From Mesodorylaimus sp. YZB2_4 (taxonomy: Eukaryota > Nematoda > Enoplea > Dorylaimida > Dorylaimidae), in NCBI GenBank assembly GCA_030248295.1, contig JASANH010001265.1, positions 310,001-374,000 on the forward strand: a DNA stretch of 64,000 nt, in the 5' to 3' direction. The notes under the pieces were generated by a model, which was given only the letters and a program-made list of their open reading frames with translations, had not been told where the DNA came from and made no database searches. Of the stretch, positions 1 to 17,697 are shown in pieces. The number at the start of each line of letters is the position of its first letter. The first letter of the stretch is position 1. The position numbers were made by a program, and so were the translations under genes.

Positions 1-6314
<6,314 letters not shown>

Positions 6315-6460
6315 TCGATTGTGGCCATGACTATCACAATCAAGATTCTCATGCTGTGCTGTTTCTTGATTTCTGTTTTTATGTCTGGCTTGTTACTTGT
6401 ACGTAGTCTTTCGTAATTCAGGAATTTTTTTTTCGCTCTGCTTAACGCACGTTTGTTGAT

Positions 6461-6466
6461 AATAAA
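6461..6466 (+). terminator. poly(A) signal of the ABCC gene
   Basis: AATAAA about 147 nt after the ABCC stop codon at 6312-6314, on the coding strand, in an AT-rich 3' UTR. Confidence 0.7.
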
Positions 6467-8165
6467 AGTGTGTTATCCGTAAAAAAATATGCGGCGACCG
6501 GCTGGATATCCACTTCTCACCCCTACACAACCTCTACCAATTGAGATTCGCACCTCCCGAGGAAAGCGCATTCCAAAAAGTCCAACCGGCCTCACCGCTG
6601 AAGCAGCGAGCCGAACTGGGTACATACCAGTCAACGTTGGGTTAAAACCGACGAATACGTCGGCAGCCGGAGTATGGTAGACTCCTTGAAACATAAAGTG
6701 AACGGGTTGAGCGAAGTGGGTATTGATTGCGTTCCGAGTTGGTATGTAGGTGCTCGCTTCTAACCCACATTGCGGATATGGAAGGTCTATGAGAGAATTG
6801 GCTAGCCCGCACAGGTTGGTCTGCAGAGATTGGGATGGGTAAGAGAAGGCTGGCTGACCAATGTGATAACCGCAGAAAAGCCATGGGCCTGGGACTCTTA
6901 GAGAAGAGAAGCCGAGTCCACATTGGGCTGTTTTGGTTTTGGCAGTCATGCACATTACGGGGTGAGTATAAAAAGAAGAAGATGGTTTTATCTGGCCTAT
7001 CTTCAATAACACGTAAGATGTGTCAGTGTCCAGCTACGCATACAGTATGCTGTCTTACTGCAACGCAACAGGAAACGTTAGAGCATCTTTTTCTACTGTG
7101 AGAGAGTGTGGTTCTGGCTCTTTTAATTTTCCATGAGAATCTGTCTAGCGCTAATGGCGAGGTCTGACTGTGAGAGCTTGCGACGTCACTTATGCCCTTT
7201 CATTGCTATCACACCTTGAAAAGTCAAGACTCCAGACCAAGAAAGAGGCAAACACAGTCTCAATAGCCTGAACTGATCGATTCGCGCATCACAGGACCAC
7301 CTGGCCTTCTTTGTTCCTTATGGACGTTCTAAAATGTTTGATGGAATGTGGTCCGAATGATCGTCTGGATGTTCTTGTCCTCGCAGTACTCGATAACAGT
7401 AATCAGCTAAACAGGCCTAGGTGACAACACTGCACGTCCTACAGAACGACTGATTAGATTGTAATATCGCTTAACTGAGCCGTGTACAAGGGTTGTCGCC
7501 TCCTATTCGTACCTTTTCAAGGCTGATTTACCGCTAGCTCGTGCGGGAAGGCTTTATAATGTAGAACAGACCTAACTCCTTTATACGAAGCACGGGTACC
7601 TAATTGGCTTTCTTTCCTCGAACGCGGTCACGAGAACTGGTACAAAAGTTATATTGCGACAGCTGTAAGGCTATAAGTGTAAAGTTCTCAGCCCTAGTGG
7701 CAAGTCAATATAGCCTTGCCTAATCCAAACTGGCGATTCGTGTTCCCGACAACAGTAAGAAAAGGTAGTCAGTGCCCGTGTGACCATCAGTGGTGTCCTG
7801 GCACACGTACAGTATGAAGAAAGCTGAGGGGCTTATACAAAGTCTTTGCTAGTTCCCAGATTCCTAAAAGGTGGAATTCCATGATGGATCGAAATTTCGA
7901 TAAAGCTGCTATTGTTAACGCGTCCTTTTAGAGATCCCGCGATCGGCCCCTAATCAAGCACCTGCCTCTGTCTTGCAGTACTTAGCCTCTTTATATAGTT
8001 ATTCCCTATTAATAGAAGGCAGTTTGGAGTATGCAAAGTGCGATTAACACTGAACAAGTATTCAAAAGAAGAAACCCCCTCGGTGCTGTAAAACCACTTG
8101 GGAAGTACGAGCCTAGAAGATAGACTCACGATCTGTGACACACGGCTGGACAAGCGCGTTCAAAA
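6467..8165. other. intergenic, no gene recognised
   Basis: About 1.7 kb between the ABCC poly(A) signal and the 7TM receptor. The minus strand is open for 179 codons at 6473-7012, but the predicted peptide has no recognisable motif, splice structure or signal peptide. I treat it as chance or decayed repeat DNA. Confidence 0.4.
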
Positions 8166-9665
8166 ATGTCTGTGAACAACAGTTCAGTGGCATCCTCGAG
8201 CAGCGGTGAGTTGCTGATGTCCGGTATTTTCGCCCTCAGCTTTGGAAGCACAGCCAGAATTGTGAATGCTTTGGCCCTTTACGCGATCCACCAAAGACCA
8301 AGAGTCTTAGATCTCCTTGTTTCGCCTTGATAGCAAGTGAGGCTGTCTTCAATTGGATGGTCGGATTTGGGTTCTTGAATGACGGAGTGCAGCGAATCGG
8401 TTTCTACGCTGGTGGTCTTGGGAATCAATATACAAGGATATCGTGCGCTTTGATATCTATGACCAAACTGGTCAGCGGGTGTGTATCAATAATTTCGTGC
8501 GTGATTAGTATCGATCGACTGCTGGGCATAACTATGCCTTTCAGGTAAGTCAAGAGTTCGTGGACAGTGTTTAAGTTTGTAGGCCCTTCTTTGTTGCCGG
8601 CAACATTTCTCTTTTGAGATCCTATCGAAGGGCGTCCTTGGAGTGCACATTGCTTGGCTGCTGAATATAGCAGTAACAAGGCTTGTTCCTCGCCTTACCT
8701 CACCAAGACTCACGCGTACGTCGAGTAGCAGACAGAAAATGACTGGAGGATCCGTCAAACGGTCCTGCTGTTTCTAACCATTCGGGGACGCCAAATCAGG
8801 AATGTCAATGTGATTTGGTCGTAGCATCGCTTATCATACCTTTGTGCCATCCGCCGAAAAGAATCCTTGTTGGAAGCCCTAATGGTCATCCGGTTAGCCC
8901 AGGTGGGTTGGCTTCTGTCTCTCACGCCAGGTACGCAGTTACCGACGAGTGTTCGACTCGCGGCCCTGTAAATCATTTCGTGTATAATGTATGTCCCCAC
9001 CCTTTGAGGGGCAACATCAAGCGCATACTGTTTGATAAAGAAGTATCAATCTAAGGATATTTTTTTGCAGATATCAATTTTACGGTCGCTGGATCGCAGC
9101 CTGTGGTATCATTGCATCGATTGCTGTTGCACTTGCCAACATCGCCATAGCCACTGCCACCTTGCCGTCCCCAATCACTGCTGTTATAACTTGCGCCACG
9201 TTCGTGTCCGCTTTTCACCCAACTTACGCATCTTGCTACAAAATTCTTGGCCTGGCTTTTAATTTTGCGCTGGTGGCAGTTTATGGCATCGCTGCTTCAG
9301 TCATCTATCGCAGGAAGCAAAAACTAGGCGATGCTGCTGACAGTCCTTTCTTGCACACCCAGCTGACCTTAGTGCCAGTCATTCGTACAATGATAGCCAT
9401 GCATGTACTGTTCGGCTGTTTCACTGACCTGGCCTCCTTGGTCTTTTCTAATTTGTCCGATGGCAAGTACTTGCCTCGCGCGTCCTTTTACAATGGATCA
9501 TTCAAGGCTGTCAGCACAGTGTCTGATTTCTTCAGCCTCCTACTCATGTCGACTGATCGTGAGTTTCGCCTGGCTTTGCATGCCATCGTGCACAAGTCAG
9601 TTACCCAAACGCAAGTGGCTCCAATCAGTATCCCGGCTAAACATTGGCTGGATGACTGCGCCTAA
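8166..9665 (+). CDS. rhodopsin-like/chemoreceptor-type 7TM receptor with one frameshift
   Basis: Likely a G-protein-coupled receptor at the plasma membrane. Two exons, 8166-8544 and 9071-9665, joined in phase across a 525-nt intron. The start ATG is followed by a short N-terminus with an NNSS glycosylation site, then TM1. TM3 ends in the DRY-like sequence ISIDRLLGITMPFR; the second exon holds TM4-TM7 and a short tail, ending at 9665. The STDREF stretch stands near the end of TM7 in place of an NPxxY motif. The IDR motif and the short loops resemble nematode srsx-type and class A receptors. The frame breaks once in intracellular loop 1 (about 8300): IHQRP continues as KSLRSP only if one base is added. 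The rest is open, so this is either a recent pseudogene or a one-base sequence error. Ligand unknown. Confidence 0.75.
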
Positions 9666-9725
9666 GAGAATTGGTTGACAAGACGACCTGATCGAGTGAG
9701 TTGTCCTGGTGTGATATTTTTGAGA

Positions 9726-9731
9726 AATAAA
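9726..9731 (+). terminator. poly(A) signal of the 7TM receptor
   Basis: AATAAA 61 nt after the receptor stop codon, on the same strand. Confidence 0.7.
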
Positions 9732-11273
9732 AAACAACTGACACTCGTCCAGCCGTTCAATTGCAAGTACAAGTCTTACTGTGATCGAGGGTAGGCTAAA
9801 ATCCTTATTTTGTCTCAAGCAAACACTCGATTCTTTTTTGTGATAACCGCAGCTAACGCGAGGTAAAAAACGCTCAATGGCGATTTTCGATGGGGTCTAG
9901 CGTATGTGGCTTCATGGAACCTTCAAGGAATCGCCTTCAGACTGCTGCAGACAAGACGTGCCAAAAGCCTAAATCACACACTGAACCACATGCCAGCCAG
10001 TCAAGGTTGTGCAACAAACCGACTCGACTGCAGCTGTTTGCTGAGAGTGGTTGCTACCTAGTAGAGGCCTACGTCACACCGGACGCAATCCTTCCAGCTC
10101 GGGTGGCGAAGGGTAGCAGAGTTCATGTTCATGTTTTACCACATCACCAAACGCTTATGCGCACTCGAGGGTGAAGGGATACATTTTACACGAAATGTCC
10201 ACTGTGATCCATGTGCCGACGTTTCAGACATGTACTAGCTAGGTCGGAAGACTGGGTAGGCTGCCCTGGGTTTTTCGGCGTGGTGCAAAAGCTCCACCGG
10301 TGCCTTCCTCCAGTAATACGGACCCAGTCGTATTACACCATGCAGTATGCTGTACTGGCAAATCGGCGATGCTAGTGGCGCCAGAGCTCTGTACAGCAAA
10401 GGCCGAAGACCACTGGTTACCCCGCTGGGCATCCTCTGTAGCAGGTCGATTGGGGTTGCTTTCCAGCAGCTCGTTGCTCGATCACGACTGTCATGGCCAT
10501 CAAGCAAACTTGAAAGGGCCACTCACTACTGTAGCTAAGTGTTGTGAGCGCAATAAAAATGGTTGATTTGAACATGGCGAGAAGAGTCGTGTGGACTCGA
10601 AATGCTAAGAGGCACAAACTTTCGCTATCGAACACAAGGTAATCAGTGAAGACCAATACACAAAAAGGACCTATTCCGATTCTTTCCCCAAAATACCACA
10701 TCTTCCTTATTAACATGTGGTTAGGTGGCGAGGTTGTTCGATAAGAAGGGCAAGGTGCATGCATTCGAACATTATGTCAACGAAGACGGAACACCTGATA
10801 AGGCGGCCTGAAAACTCTCTCGAGTGCATTTTTGCAAAACCAGGTTTATGTACTCGTCCGCTATGTGACGGGTGTGTTCAGTCTCTTTACTTCGTGGAAC
10901 TGCCCTTACGCAGACATACTTGCCCCAAGACAGCAGAAACCGGGATCAGACACAACAGGCCTAACGAGATCCAGCCAAATGTGTTCATCGCACCTAGTGT
11001 GCTCCTCAGTGACTAAAATTTGTTCAAATAAACAACGAATAATGTTACTGTTTTATTCTATTTCAAATAGGTTATTAAATTTTACTAAATTTTTCACCGA
11101 CGAAACGCGCCTCACGTTTTCCTAATAAACTTAGGGTTAACCATATGGAGCTTATCAAAACACCGATAATCAAAAACCCGAAAAAAGAAAGCAAATAATT
11201 TGCTGCAAAGAAAACCCAAAAACCTTAAATTTGATCAGAATCTGACTCCGAGCCCAACTTTCATCATCGCTCG
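9732..11273. other. intergenic with repeat debris
   Basis: No gene recognised between the receptor and the 3' end of the reductase gene. It contains a short copy of repeat sequence shared with 31.85 kb (listed separately). TTTATT at 11052-11057 is AATAAA on the minus strand and could serve as the poly(A) signal of the reductase gene, 217 nt beyond its stop. Confidence 0.5.
10259..10325 (-). repeat. short repeat fragment shared with 31.85 kb
   Basis: The stretch beginning GGCTGCCCTGGGTTTTTCGG matches 31848-31910 with about 70-75% identity and two or three small gaps, in the same orientation. The second copy abuts a decayed LINE on the minus strand, so this is probably a fragment of the same family. 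Confidence 0.5.
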
Positions 11274-13469
11274 TCATTCGTCTTTCTTCGATTGCTGCAG
11301 TTTTTGCTCCTTGCGCAAGAATCTGGCGCGTGTATCCTGGAGGGCCTTTTTCATGACGATGGTCAGCAAGAACGATGGCACAAGGTTCATCAAGACGCCC
11401 TAAAAAATAGAAAGATCGAGTGCAGGGATCACACAACTCGTAACAGGTCAACAAACTTCAAAACGCAATCTGTTTCCCATGATTCAAGCTCCGAAAGTCC
11501 TATTATCCTAGGTTCCCCAGCCTTGTATGAACCCTGGAGTACGCGAAACCAGACCAGGCGAATATGCCGTCCTTACCTGTAGTTCGTGCGAGAAATTACC
11601 ACAGGTCATGTCAACGATGCCCACAGTGTCCAATGCGCTCGCGGCGAACTGATCGGGCGTTGCCACCAAAAACGATCCACGACTCACCCCAGACATCTTG
11701 GTTGCGACGTAAAACGGATAAACCACCTGCAATAGCAAAAATTGTGATAAAATTTGTGCATAATCCTACACAGATGACATCAAAGACTAACTTGAAAAAT
11801 GACACCCGAATCAGCATACTCGCTACGCAGCCCACGAGTGAAGAAATCGACGAAAGCCTACGAAAGAAGCTGGAAGTGGTCAGACCAGATCATCACTCTG
11901 ACTCATCACGCGTACCTTGCACGCGGAATAGACCGTCAAGTATGGTGCTGGATTGAAAGCGAGGGAAGAGGCAACGTTGACAACGGCGCCTTTCTCACGT
12001 GCGATCATGGCTGGAAGGACGATTCGAGTCATCTGAAAAGGACCCTAATAATTGCGTGGTGGCAAGAAAATTTCAGTTGACCAGGACAAATTACCTGGAC
12101 AGCGCTATTGCAATTGACAGCGAGTATGTTTTGGAAGTACTGAAACAACAAATGAATATATGGAAGGAATCATCTTAACACGGGCTATCACTTACTTCCT
12201 CATTGCTACCACGAACTTTCAGAAACTCTTCTGGATAAGCATAGCTCATGCCAACGTTATTGACTAAAGAAAAGAAAAATATCAGAAACAAATGAACTTT
12301 GGTTAATGCGAAAAAACAGTGCGGCAACTAACACGGAAGGCGTAAAAGGTGTTTTTGGATCCCACAGTGAGCGAAGAAAAGTAAAGCGAATGGTCCTTGA
12401 ACGTATTGTGGAAAGTTTAGGTGCTTGGGCGGTTCGTGCAAGGAACTGGCAGTCTACCAAAACAGAAGTCAAAAATTCAGCGGAATTTACTCCCCATGAT
12501 TTTATAGCGGTGCGAAAGGACATTTCGCTTGTCTTACTAGACTGCCAATTCCTGCACAAGTCGCCGCGAGCACCTAAATCTCCCAGAATTCACTCTGACC
12601 AGTCACTCCTCCTCTCAAACCACACCGCCCTCGTCTTGTTGGTCAAGTCCCTTCTCTCCTACAGGAGCCATAGGCACTTACTCAAGATGCCGATCTCGAT
12701 ATCCTTCAACGCTTCTGTGATGGTTGTTTGGTACGTGCTCGCATCAGCTTTTCCAAAGTCGATCGCCAAGGTTCTTGTTTCAACGTTTGGAGCTATTTGG
12801 CCTAAAATGAATTTTCTGAGAATTGCTGCATCATAGCAACTGGACGAGTGAAATTTTTCTGGTGACTCTTTGGGGGAGGATTTAAAAGTTTGGCTGTACA
12901 AAATCATTTTCTCATCCACGTGTCAGACGATATAAATGTAGTCAGCGCACGCAGGCGGCGGGAGTCAGAGTTATCAACAGACTGGCCTGACTCCTGCCTG
13001 CCGTGGGGAGGGGGGTATCGATCTTCCGACCCCACATGCCGGTTACAGAATGGCAGAGGGGTAAACAGGCAGCGGAGAACAAAGCCATGGAGACTACTAA
13101 AGGGTACACCCCCCCATGAAGGAAGCAATGAGACTTACGAATTTCCTCAGCAGTCGCGGCCAATCGCTCTTCATTGCGACTAATCAAGAATACATTCAAC
13201 CCGCGTTTAGCGGCTTCTTTGGCGTACCCTTTTCCGATCCCGTCCGTTGCACCCGTGATAACTAAAATGAATTTGCATAGAATTAAGAAAGCCTACTCAG
13301 TGTCCAGCAAAAGTCGCTTACCAGCCCATTTTCCTAACGTTTTCAAGTCGAGGACGTGTCCCAATCGTTTAGACAAAATATGTGGATACAGGACGACCCA
13401 CACCGAGCTGAGAAATTTGTAAATGACTCCGAAAAGAGCCACGCCACCAATAAATGAATAGAAACCCAT
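11274..13469 (-). CDS. HSD17B12: very-long-chain 3-oxoacyl-CoA reductase / 17-beta-hydroxysteroid dehydrogenase type 12
   Basis: Short-chain dehydrogenase of the HSD17B12/LET-767 family. These NADPH-dependent ER enzymes perform the first reduction in very-long-chain fatty-acid elongation, and some act on steroids. Nine exons (5' to 3'): 13322-13469, 13139-13261, 12682-12801, 12196-12263, 12095-12139, 11916-12032, 11792-11857, 11577-11726, 11274-11399. They give 963 nt and 320 aa; human HSD17B12 has 312. Visible features: an N-terminal hydrophobic anchor, cofactor motif TGATDGIG, the family motif NNVGMSY, the catalytic Ser in NVASS, and catalytic YSACK (YxxxK). The Lys-rich C-terminus (SKKDE) could be an ER retrieval signal. 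The 418-nt intron before exon 12196-12263 carries an inverted-repeat element. Confidence 0.95.
12416..12578. mobile_element. MITE-like element with imperfect inverted ends
   Basis: Ends 12416-12456 (TTTAGGTGCTTGGGCGG...) and 12538-12578 are reverse complements over about 41 bp, roughly 80% identical with two 1-nt gaps; the outer 10 bp and the inner GGCAGTCTA are exact. Weaker complementarity continues outward for about 25 bp. It lies entirely inside an intron of the reductase gene and codes for nothing, so it is likely a non-autonomous DNA transposon. No clear target-site duplication was found. Confidence 0.6.
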
Positions 13470-14680
13470 GCTGATACTTGCCTCCAACTTACGATTTAGG
13501 TGGAAGCACTGCTCTAGCCGACCACACTTGTCTAGTAGACAATACGGACCTTTCACCTCCGAAGTGCAAGGAGATCGGCAGCCAGACCTATCACCACAGA
13601 AAACCCTTGTGCACTGATCAAAGGCAAATACCAAGCGCAACCTAGCTAGCAGTCTGCACAAAAGAACTAGTTTACGTAAAATAAAATAAATAAACGGCTG
13701 ATCAAAGGCCACGCAGCGCACGGGTTTGTTATAAGCAGAAATGTCTGCTAATACCAGCGAGTTACGGCGGGAAAGATAAATTTATAGTTTCTTTGGAGAC
13801 CGTGGTCTTGCGTGATGATGTGCATGATGATTTTGCTTGAGCGGGTACGCCTAGCTTGTGACTACCTTGACTTGTGCGACAGACATACTGTATTGACAAA
13901 CGCACAGTTCATTGGTGCTTGTGTGTGACATGGGCCACCAACATGCACCATTGTCTAAGCTTGCATAAAAGCGGATGGATTTTGGATAGGACACAGATTT
14001 AGTAGGATGGCATCAAAGACCCATGAGATGAGGATGGATCTCACGAAATATTTGGATTCGATACTGATCCACACCGCACCTTCTCCATTTTGGATTCAAG
14101 TGGATGGTAATGTTGATCCATGCCAATACTGCCATCCATACATGACAGTCAGGTCATGTGGATATCTTTTCCACCGCCTAATCCTACTGTAAGGGGAAAT
14201 GAAGATTCAGTCATAATTACTAGCGACCTCGTCAGATGTTAGGCCTGTCTGGTAAGATCTGGTGTTGATATGCTAGGAACTGGTCTCCTTTGTCTTTCTT
14301 GTTCCGGTTTGCTTGCATTGTACTTCGTTAGACTGAAGCTTGACTACTCAGTGTTACGCATGCATTCGCTTGATCCGCGCGGTGCGGTTGAGTATAAATT
14401 CCCATTTGTAAGACTCGGGGTCTTATACCACTCCACACTTTACACTGCCCTTTATGATCATACTCCACTCATCGACTTCTGAAATGTGGTCCATGACTGG
14501 TAGGATGTCATGCCAGTAAATGAGTATGTAGGTGTACGAGTGCACAGCATGTAAGAACTGGAACTTGCTTGGCGCCATATTTTTCAAATTTAGCCACTTT
14601 ATAGCACTCATTCTGCTTGTAGCGCAAGAATAGCCACCACACTGACTTGAAACCGCCCGCAAGCAAATCTAATTTCGGTC
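13470..14680. other. intergenic between divergent genes
   Basis: About 1.2 kb separating the start codons of the reductase (-) and NUDT13 (+); it should hold both promoters. It is rich in short GGAT/ATCC motifs, including AGTAGGAT near 14002 and ATCCTACT near 14182 as a weak inverted pair. No gene is recognised. Confidence 0.4.
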
Positions 14681-17438
14681 ATGCATCGACGCCTCGTGTC
14701 GATAGGAAATCTATATTTGGTCAATCTTCGATGGTTTTCGTCAATGAGCTACTACGTCAGTAAAGCTCGCACTTTCGAGTGGATGAGGACTCATGATTCC
14801 GCCTTGCAAGCAGAGTTCAAAAGAAGCAGTTTTGTCGTTTTCATTGATCAAAACCCTCTTTTACGACGATTCGCCTCTAGCGGCTATGCGTTGCCTTTGA
14901 TACCGCACGAAAGTAAGGATTGCTCATGGGGGGGGGGGGGGGGGGGGGTCTGGTGCCTTTGCCGTTTGGTCCCCAGGCAGAGGCTAGTATGGGGTAAAGC
15001 ACCCTAATTCCGAACACCTAAGCTGTCAATTGATGTCTCTGTGAAAATAAGGAAGATGTAATTCTTTATAGGGTGTATGTTGAAGTCATCTACCCAGGAA
15101 TTAGCACACCTGCGCAAACCCGCTTAAGTAAAGAATTAGGAAGCGTTCGGAATTAGGGTACTTTACCCTAAGGCTGGCTGAAGCCTCATACTAGCCTAGG
15201 CGTAAGTCTTAATACCGGACTAAGCCTAAGCCTACGCCTAGAATCAGCCTTAGCCTAAGCCTAAGCCTTATATACCAGCCTATGCTAACTCATGTTGGGG
15301 ACCAAAGAGCAAAAGTGTCGAGGGTCTGGGGGCCTACTTATCCATTAACATGAATATGGATAGGATCCAGATTTAGGTTATATGTATCTAATTTGTTGAG
15401 AATGAAGTCGTGAATGACCCCGTAGGAATAGGCTGGCTTTGCCAAGCTGTCCTTATCCTGTTCCCCAGGGTTCCCCACCACCATGTGGCCACCACCCCAT
15501 AGAAGCAAGTCATTTCAGACCTATCGAAACTTGGCGCGACACTCGGTTTCGCTATCGACAATGATTCGAGTGCCCTGGTTGACGTCACGCCGATGCAAGG
15601 TGGAACGAACGACACGAATGAAGAATTCTTGCCCGTCTTTGCCCTCAATATTCGTTCATCAACGTTCACCAACGCTGACCCGAAACATGTCGAATCCGTG
15701 TTCAATGGCGAACTGGTGGATTTGCGAAGAGCAATGTTCCTGATCAATGAACCCACTTCTTTGCAGTTGCTGGCCAAGGTAGGATTGAGGGACACGATGA
15801 AAAGACAGAGTTCGGCAGGTGGGGATTATGACCCACGGGGGGGGGGGGCTGATTTCACCTGCACACTAAACTGGTTAGCGGCCGTGGTGGTGCAGCGGCT
15901 TGGCATTCGTCCCAGGTTCAATCCACAGTGATAAAGGCTTTTTGAAAACCATAAACCCTCGCTTACCCTGCACGCCAGGCCGTGGGTGACTCATCGAGGA
16001 GTCGGGGTGCTCAGCGTGGAGAGACGGGAGCCAAGCGAGGAGACAGCCTCGGTTGTCGAACACCGACGGGGTAACAGCCCACCCACCATCGTCCGACGGA
16101 GTCGGTGTCCAGTCCAGGATGCCCTCGTGTGGAGGTGTACCCATGGAGACACAGAAGGACGCTGCTTGTGCTGGTCTCCGCACAGCTTTGCCTACAAGGT
16201 TTGACTCCTGGCCGGATTTTGCCAAAAACTGGTTTCGACCCAAAAAACTTTTCAAAAGGAGCACTAAACTGGTTATGATTGTCGTGCTAGCAGCTCGAAA
16301 TTACTAGCATGCGGACATTTCGATCAAGAAATTTCTAACCCCTTTGTAATTGGCTCCTTTATGATGCCTCGATAGGGCCATGAGAAGTGCAGAACAGCTT
16401 TGCAAATTAAAGCTTTATTTTAGAGTCAAGCCTTACTCCGATGGGTCCATAATACAAAATTCTGTACGCGATGCGCTGGCCCGTTGCAGCTGAAATTTTC
16501 GAAGGCATCTGCCACGTGTAAGACGTGCGTTAAAGAGTATCATCCTTCAGTAAGTACTGTGCGCTTGGCTGGACCTCCAGGTTGGATCAACATATTGTGC
16601 CATCGAGTCAAAAAGTTTATGCAATCACAGGATAACGAGCCCGCGCCTCTTGAACTGGCAATTAAGTAAGAGGCGCGAGTGCGTGTATGTGGGGGGGAAC
16701 CATATAACTTTTCCGCGCGACACAGGGCTGGGGAGGATAAAACTGCTTCTCTTTAGCAGCTTCTCTCCTTTACCCTCCCTGGTAGGAGATGCGATGGGCC
16801 CCAGTGCCGCCCATGCGTAAGGTTATGTACCATGGCGTGCATTTCGCTTTAGATTTCTCCAGTAGCGATCACACTGATAACAAACGATAAGAACGACCAT
16901 GCTCTACTCGTGCGACAACCGCGACACCCAGCGGGAATGTACACTGCTGTGGCCGGATTCACAGAGCTTGGTATGTCACCATATGATGTCTCGGATTCTT
17001 CTAATCGGCATGTTGCCTTACATTCAGGCGAGCCACTCGAAAATACTGTCCGTCGCGAAATAGCTGAAGAGGTGGGTCTCGATGTGGACACGATCAAATA
17101 CGCTGGCATGTCCCAACCATGGCCATTTCCCCAAATGTCCTTAATGTGCGGATTTCATGCAACTGTTCAAGGTCTGCCCGAGGTAAGTTTTTGTGGAGTT
17201 CAATGTAGTGGACGACGGGTTTTCACGACTTGTGACTTTATAGCCTCAAATAGACACTGCTGAGCTGGAAGCTGCCGGTTGGTTCACGCGTGCCGAAGTT
17301 GCGAACGCGTTCCAGAACTCGCTGAAACTTCAGACATATCCGAGCTCGACCGAGTGCCAGTCAACTGCTAGAATATCCCTCGTTCCACCGCCCGGGGCCC
17401 TTGCACACGATTTGATCAAAGCTTGGATAAGTGAATAG
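14681..17438 (+). CDS. NUDT13: Nudix NAD(P)H pyrophosphatase, NUDT13-type, probably mitochondrial
   Basis: Hydrolyses NAD(P)H-type dinucleotides to mononucleotides. Exons 14681-14912, 15519-15778, 16424-16549, 16853-16970, 17028-17182, 17244-17438 join in phase to 361 aa (human NUDT13: 352). The N-terminus (MHRRLVSIGNLYLVNLRWFS) is Arg-rich, without acidic residues, and resembles a mitochondrial presequence. Exon 3 carries the family zinc ribbon with two CxxC pairs (FCTRC and CKTC) after ALLRWVHN. Exons 4-5 carry a complete Nudix box, G-x5-E-x7-REIAEEVGL, split by an intron. The NADH-pyrophosphatase signature SQPWPFPQ follows about 12 residues later. Human NUDT13 has lost its zinc-ribbon cysteines, as I recall it; this copy keeps all four. 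Introns 1 and 2 hold G-runs, a TTAGGC-like array and a SINE. Confidence 0.93.
14928..14948 (+). repeat. 21-nt poly-G run just after a 5' splice site
   Basis: Uninterrupted G on the sense strand, 15 nt into NUDT13 intron 1 (donor at 14913). A 20-G run lies equally close to a donor in the ABCC gene. Confidence 0.95.
15160..15290. repeat. degenerate TTAGGC/GCCTAA hexamer array
   Basis: Within NUDT13 intron 1 the hexamer GCCTAA and one-base variants recur about ten times; the cleanest pieces are CTAAGCCTAAGCCTACGCC near 15220 and GCCTTAGCCTAAGCCTAAGC near 15248. TTAGGC is the nematode telomere unit, so this looks like an old interstitial telomeric tract. Confidence 0.6.
15881..16220 (+). mobile_element. 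tRNA-like SINE remnant
   Basis: A polymerase-III A-box-like TGGTGCAGCGG (15888-15898) is followed by a B-box-like GGTTCAATCC (15915-15924). The spacing of 27 nt is shorter than in a normal tRNA, so the head is probably deleted internally. The 3' part (16161-16211) is repeated at 541-591 with 41 of 51 bases identical and no gaps, showing a dispersed family. It sits in NUDT13 intron 2 beside a 12-G run (15837-15848). Confidence 0.5.
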
Positions 17439-17697
17439 GGGATTCTTTAGGTTGAAGTTCAGATTTGTGTGTTGAATGTAGGTCGAATTTGAGTGTCCCT
17501 CTTATCGTTAATTAGGATTTACTAGTCAACAGTAATGACCCCGCAACAATAACATTTCCAAGTGACAGTATTAGTATTGTTCTAAATCAGCCTTATATAC
17601 AAAGTAGTCGATAGGTTTTTCTGTACATGGTACGGATATGAAGACTGAAACTGCATACCCACTTTGGCATCGGAGCTCCTACGTACAGTCGTCTCGC
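17439..17697. other. convergent intergenic spacer
   Basis: About 260 bp between the NUDT13 stop (+) and the cadherin stop (-), enough for both 3' UTRs. No canonical AATAAA for either gene was seen here. Confidence 0.5.

Noticed and set aside
6473..7012. 179-codon open frame on the minus strand
   Set aside because: No motif, signal peptide or splice structure; composition looks like non-coding DNA.
12306..12836. 176-codon plus-strand frame
   Set aside because: It covers the reductase intron, its inverted-repeat element and an antisense exon; a shadow.
13999..14192. 61-codon plus-strand frame upstream of NUDT13
   Set aside because: Made of repeated GGAT-rich sequence; no protein features.
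13997..14195. Possible short inverted-repeat element (AGTAGGAT ... ATCCTACT)
   Set aside because: Only 8 bp match exactly and the region is full of GGAT motifs, so chance is likely.
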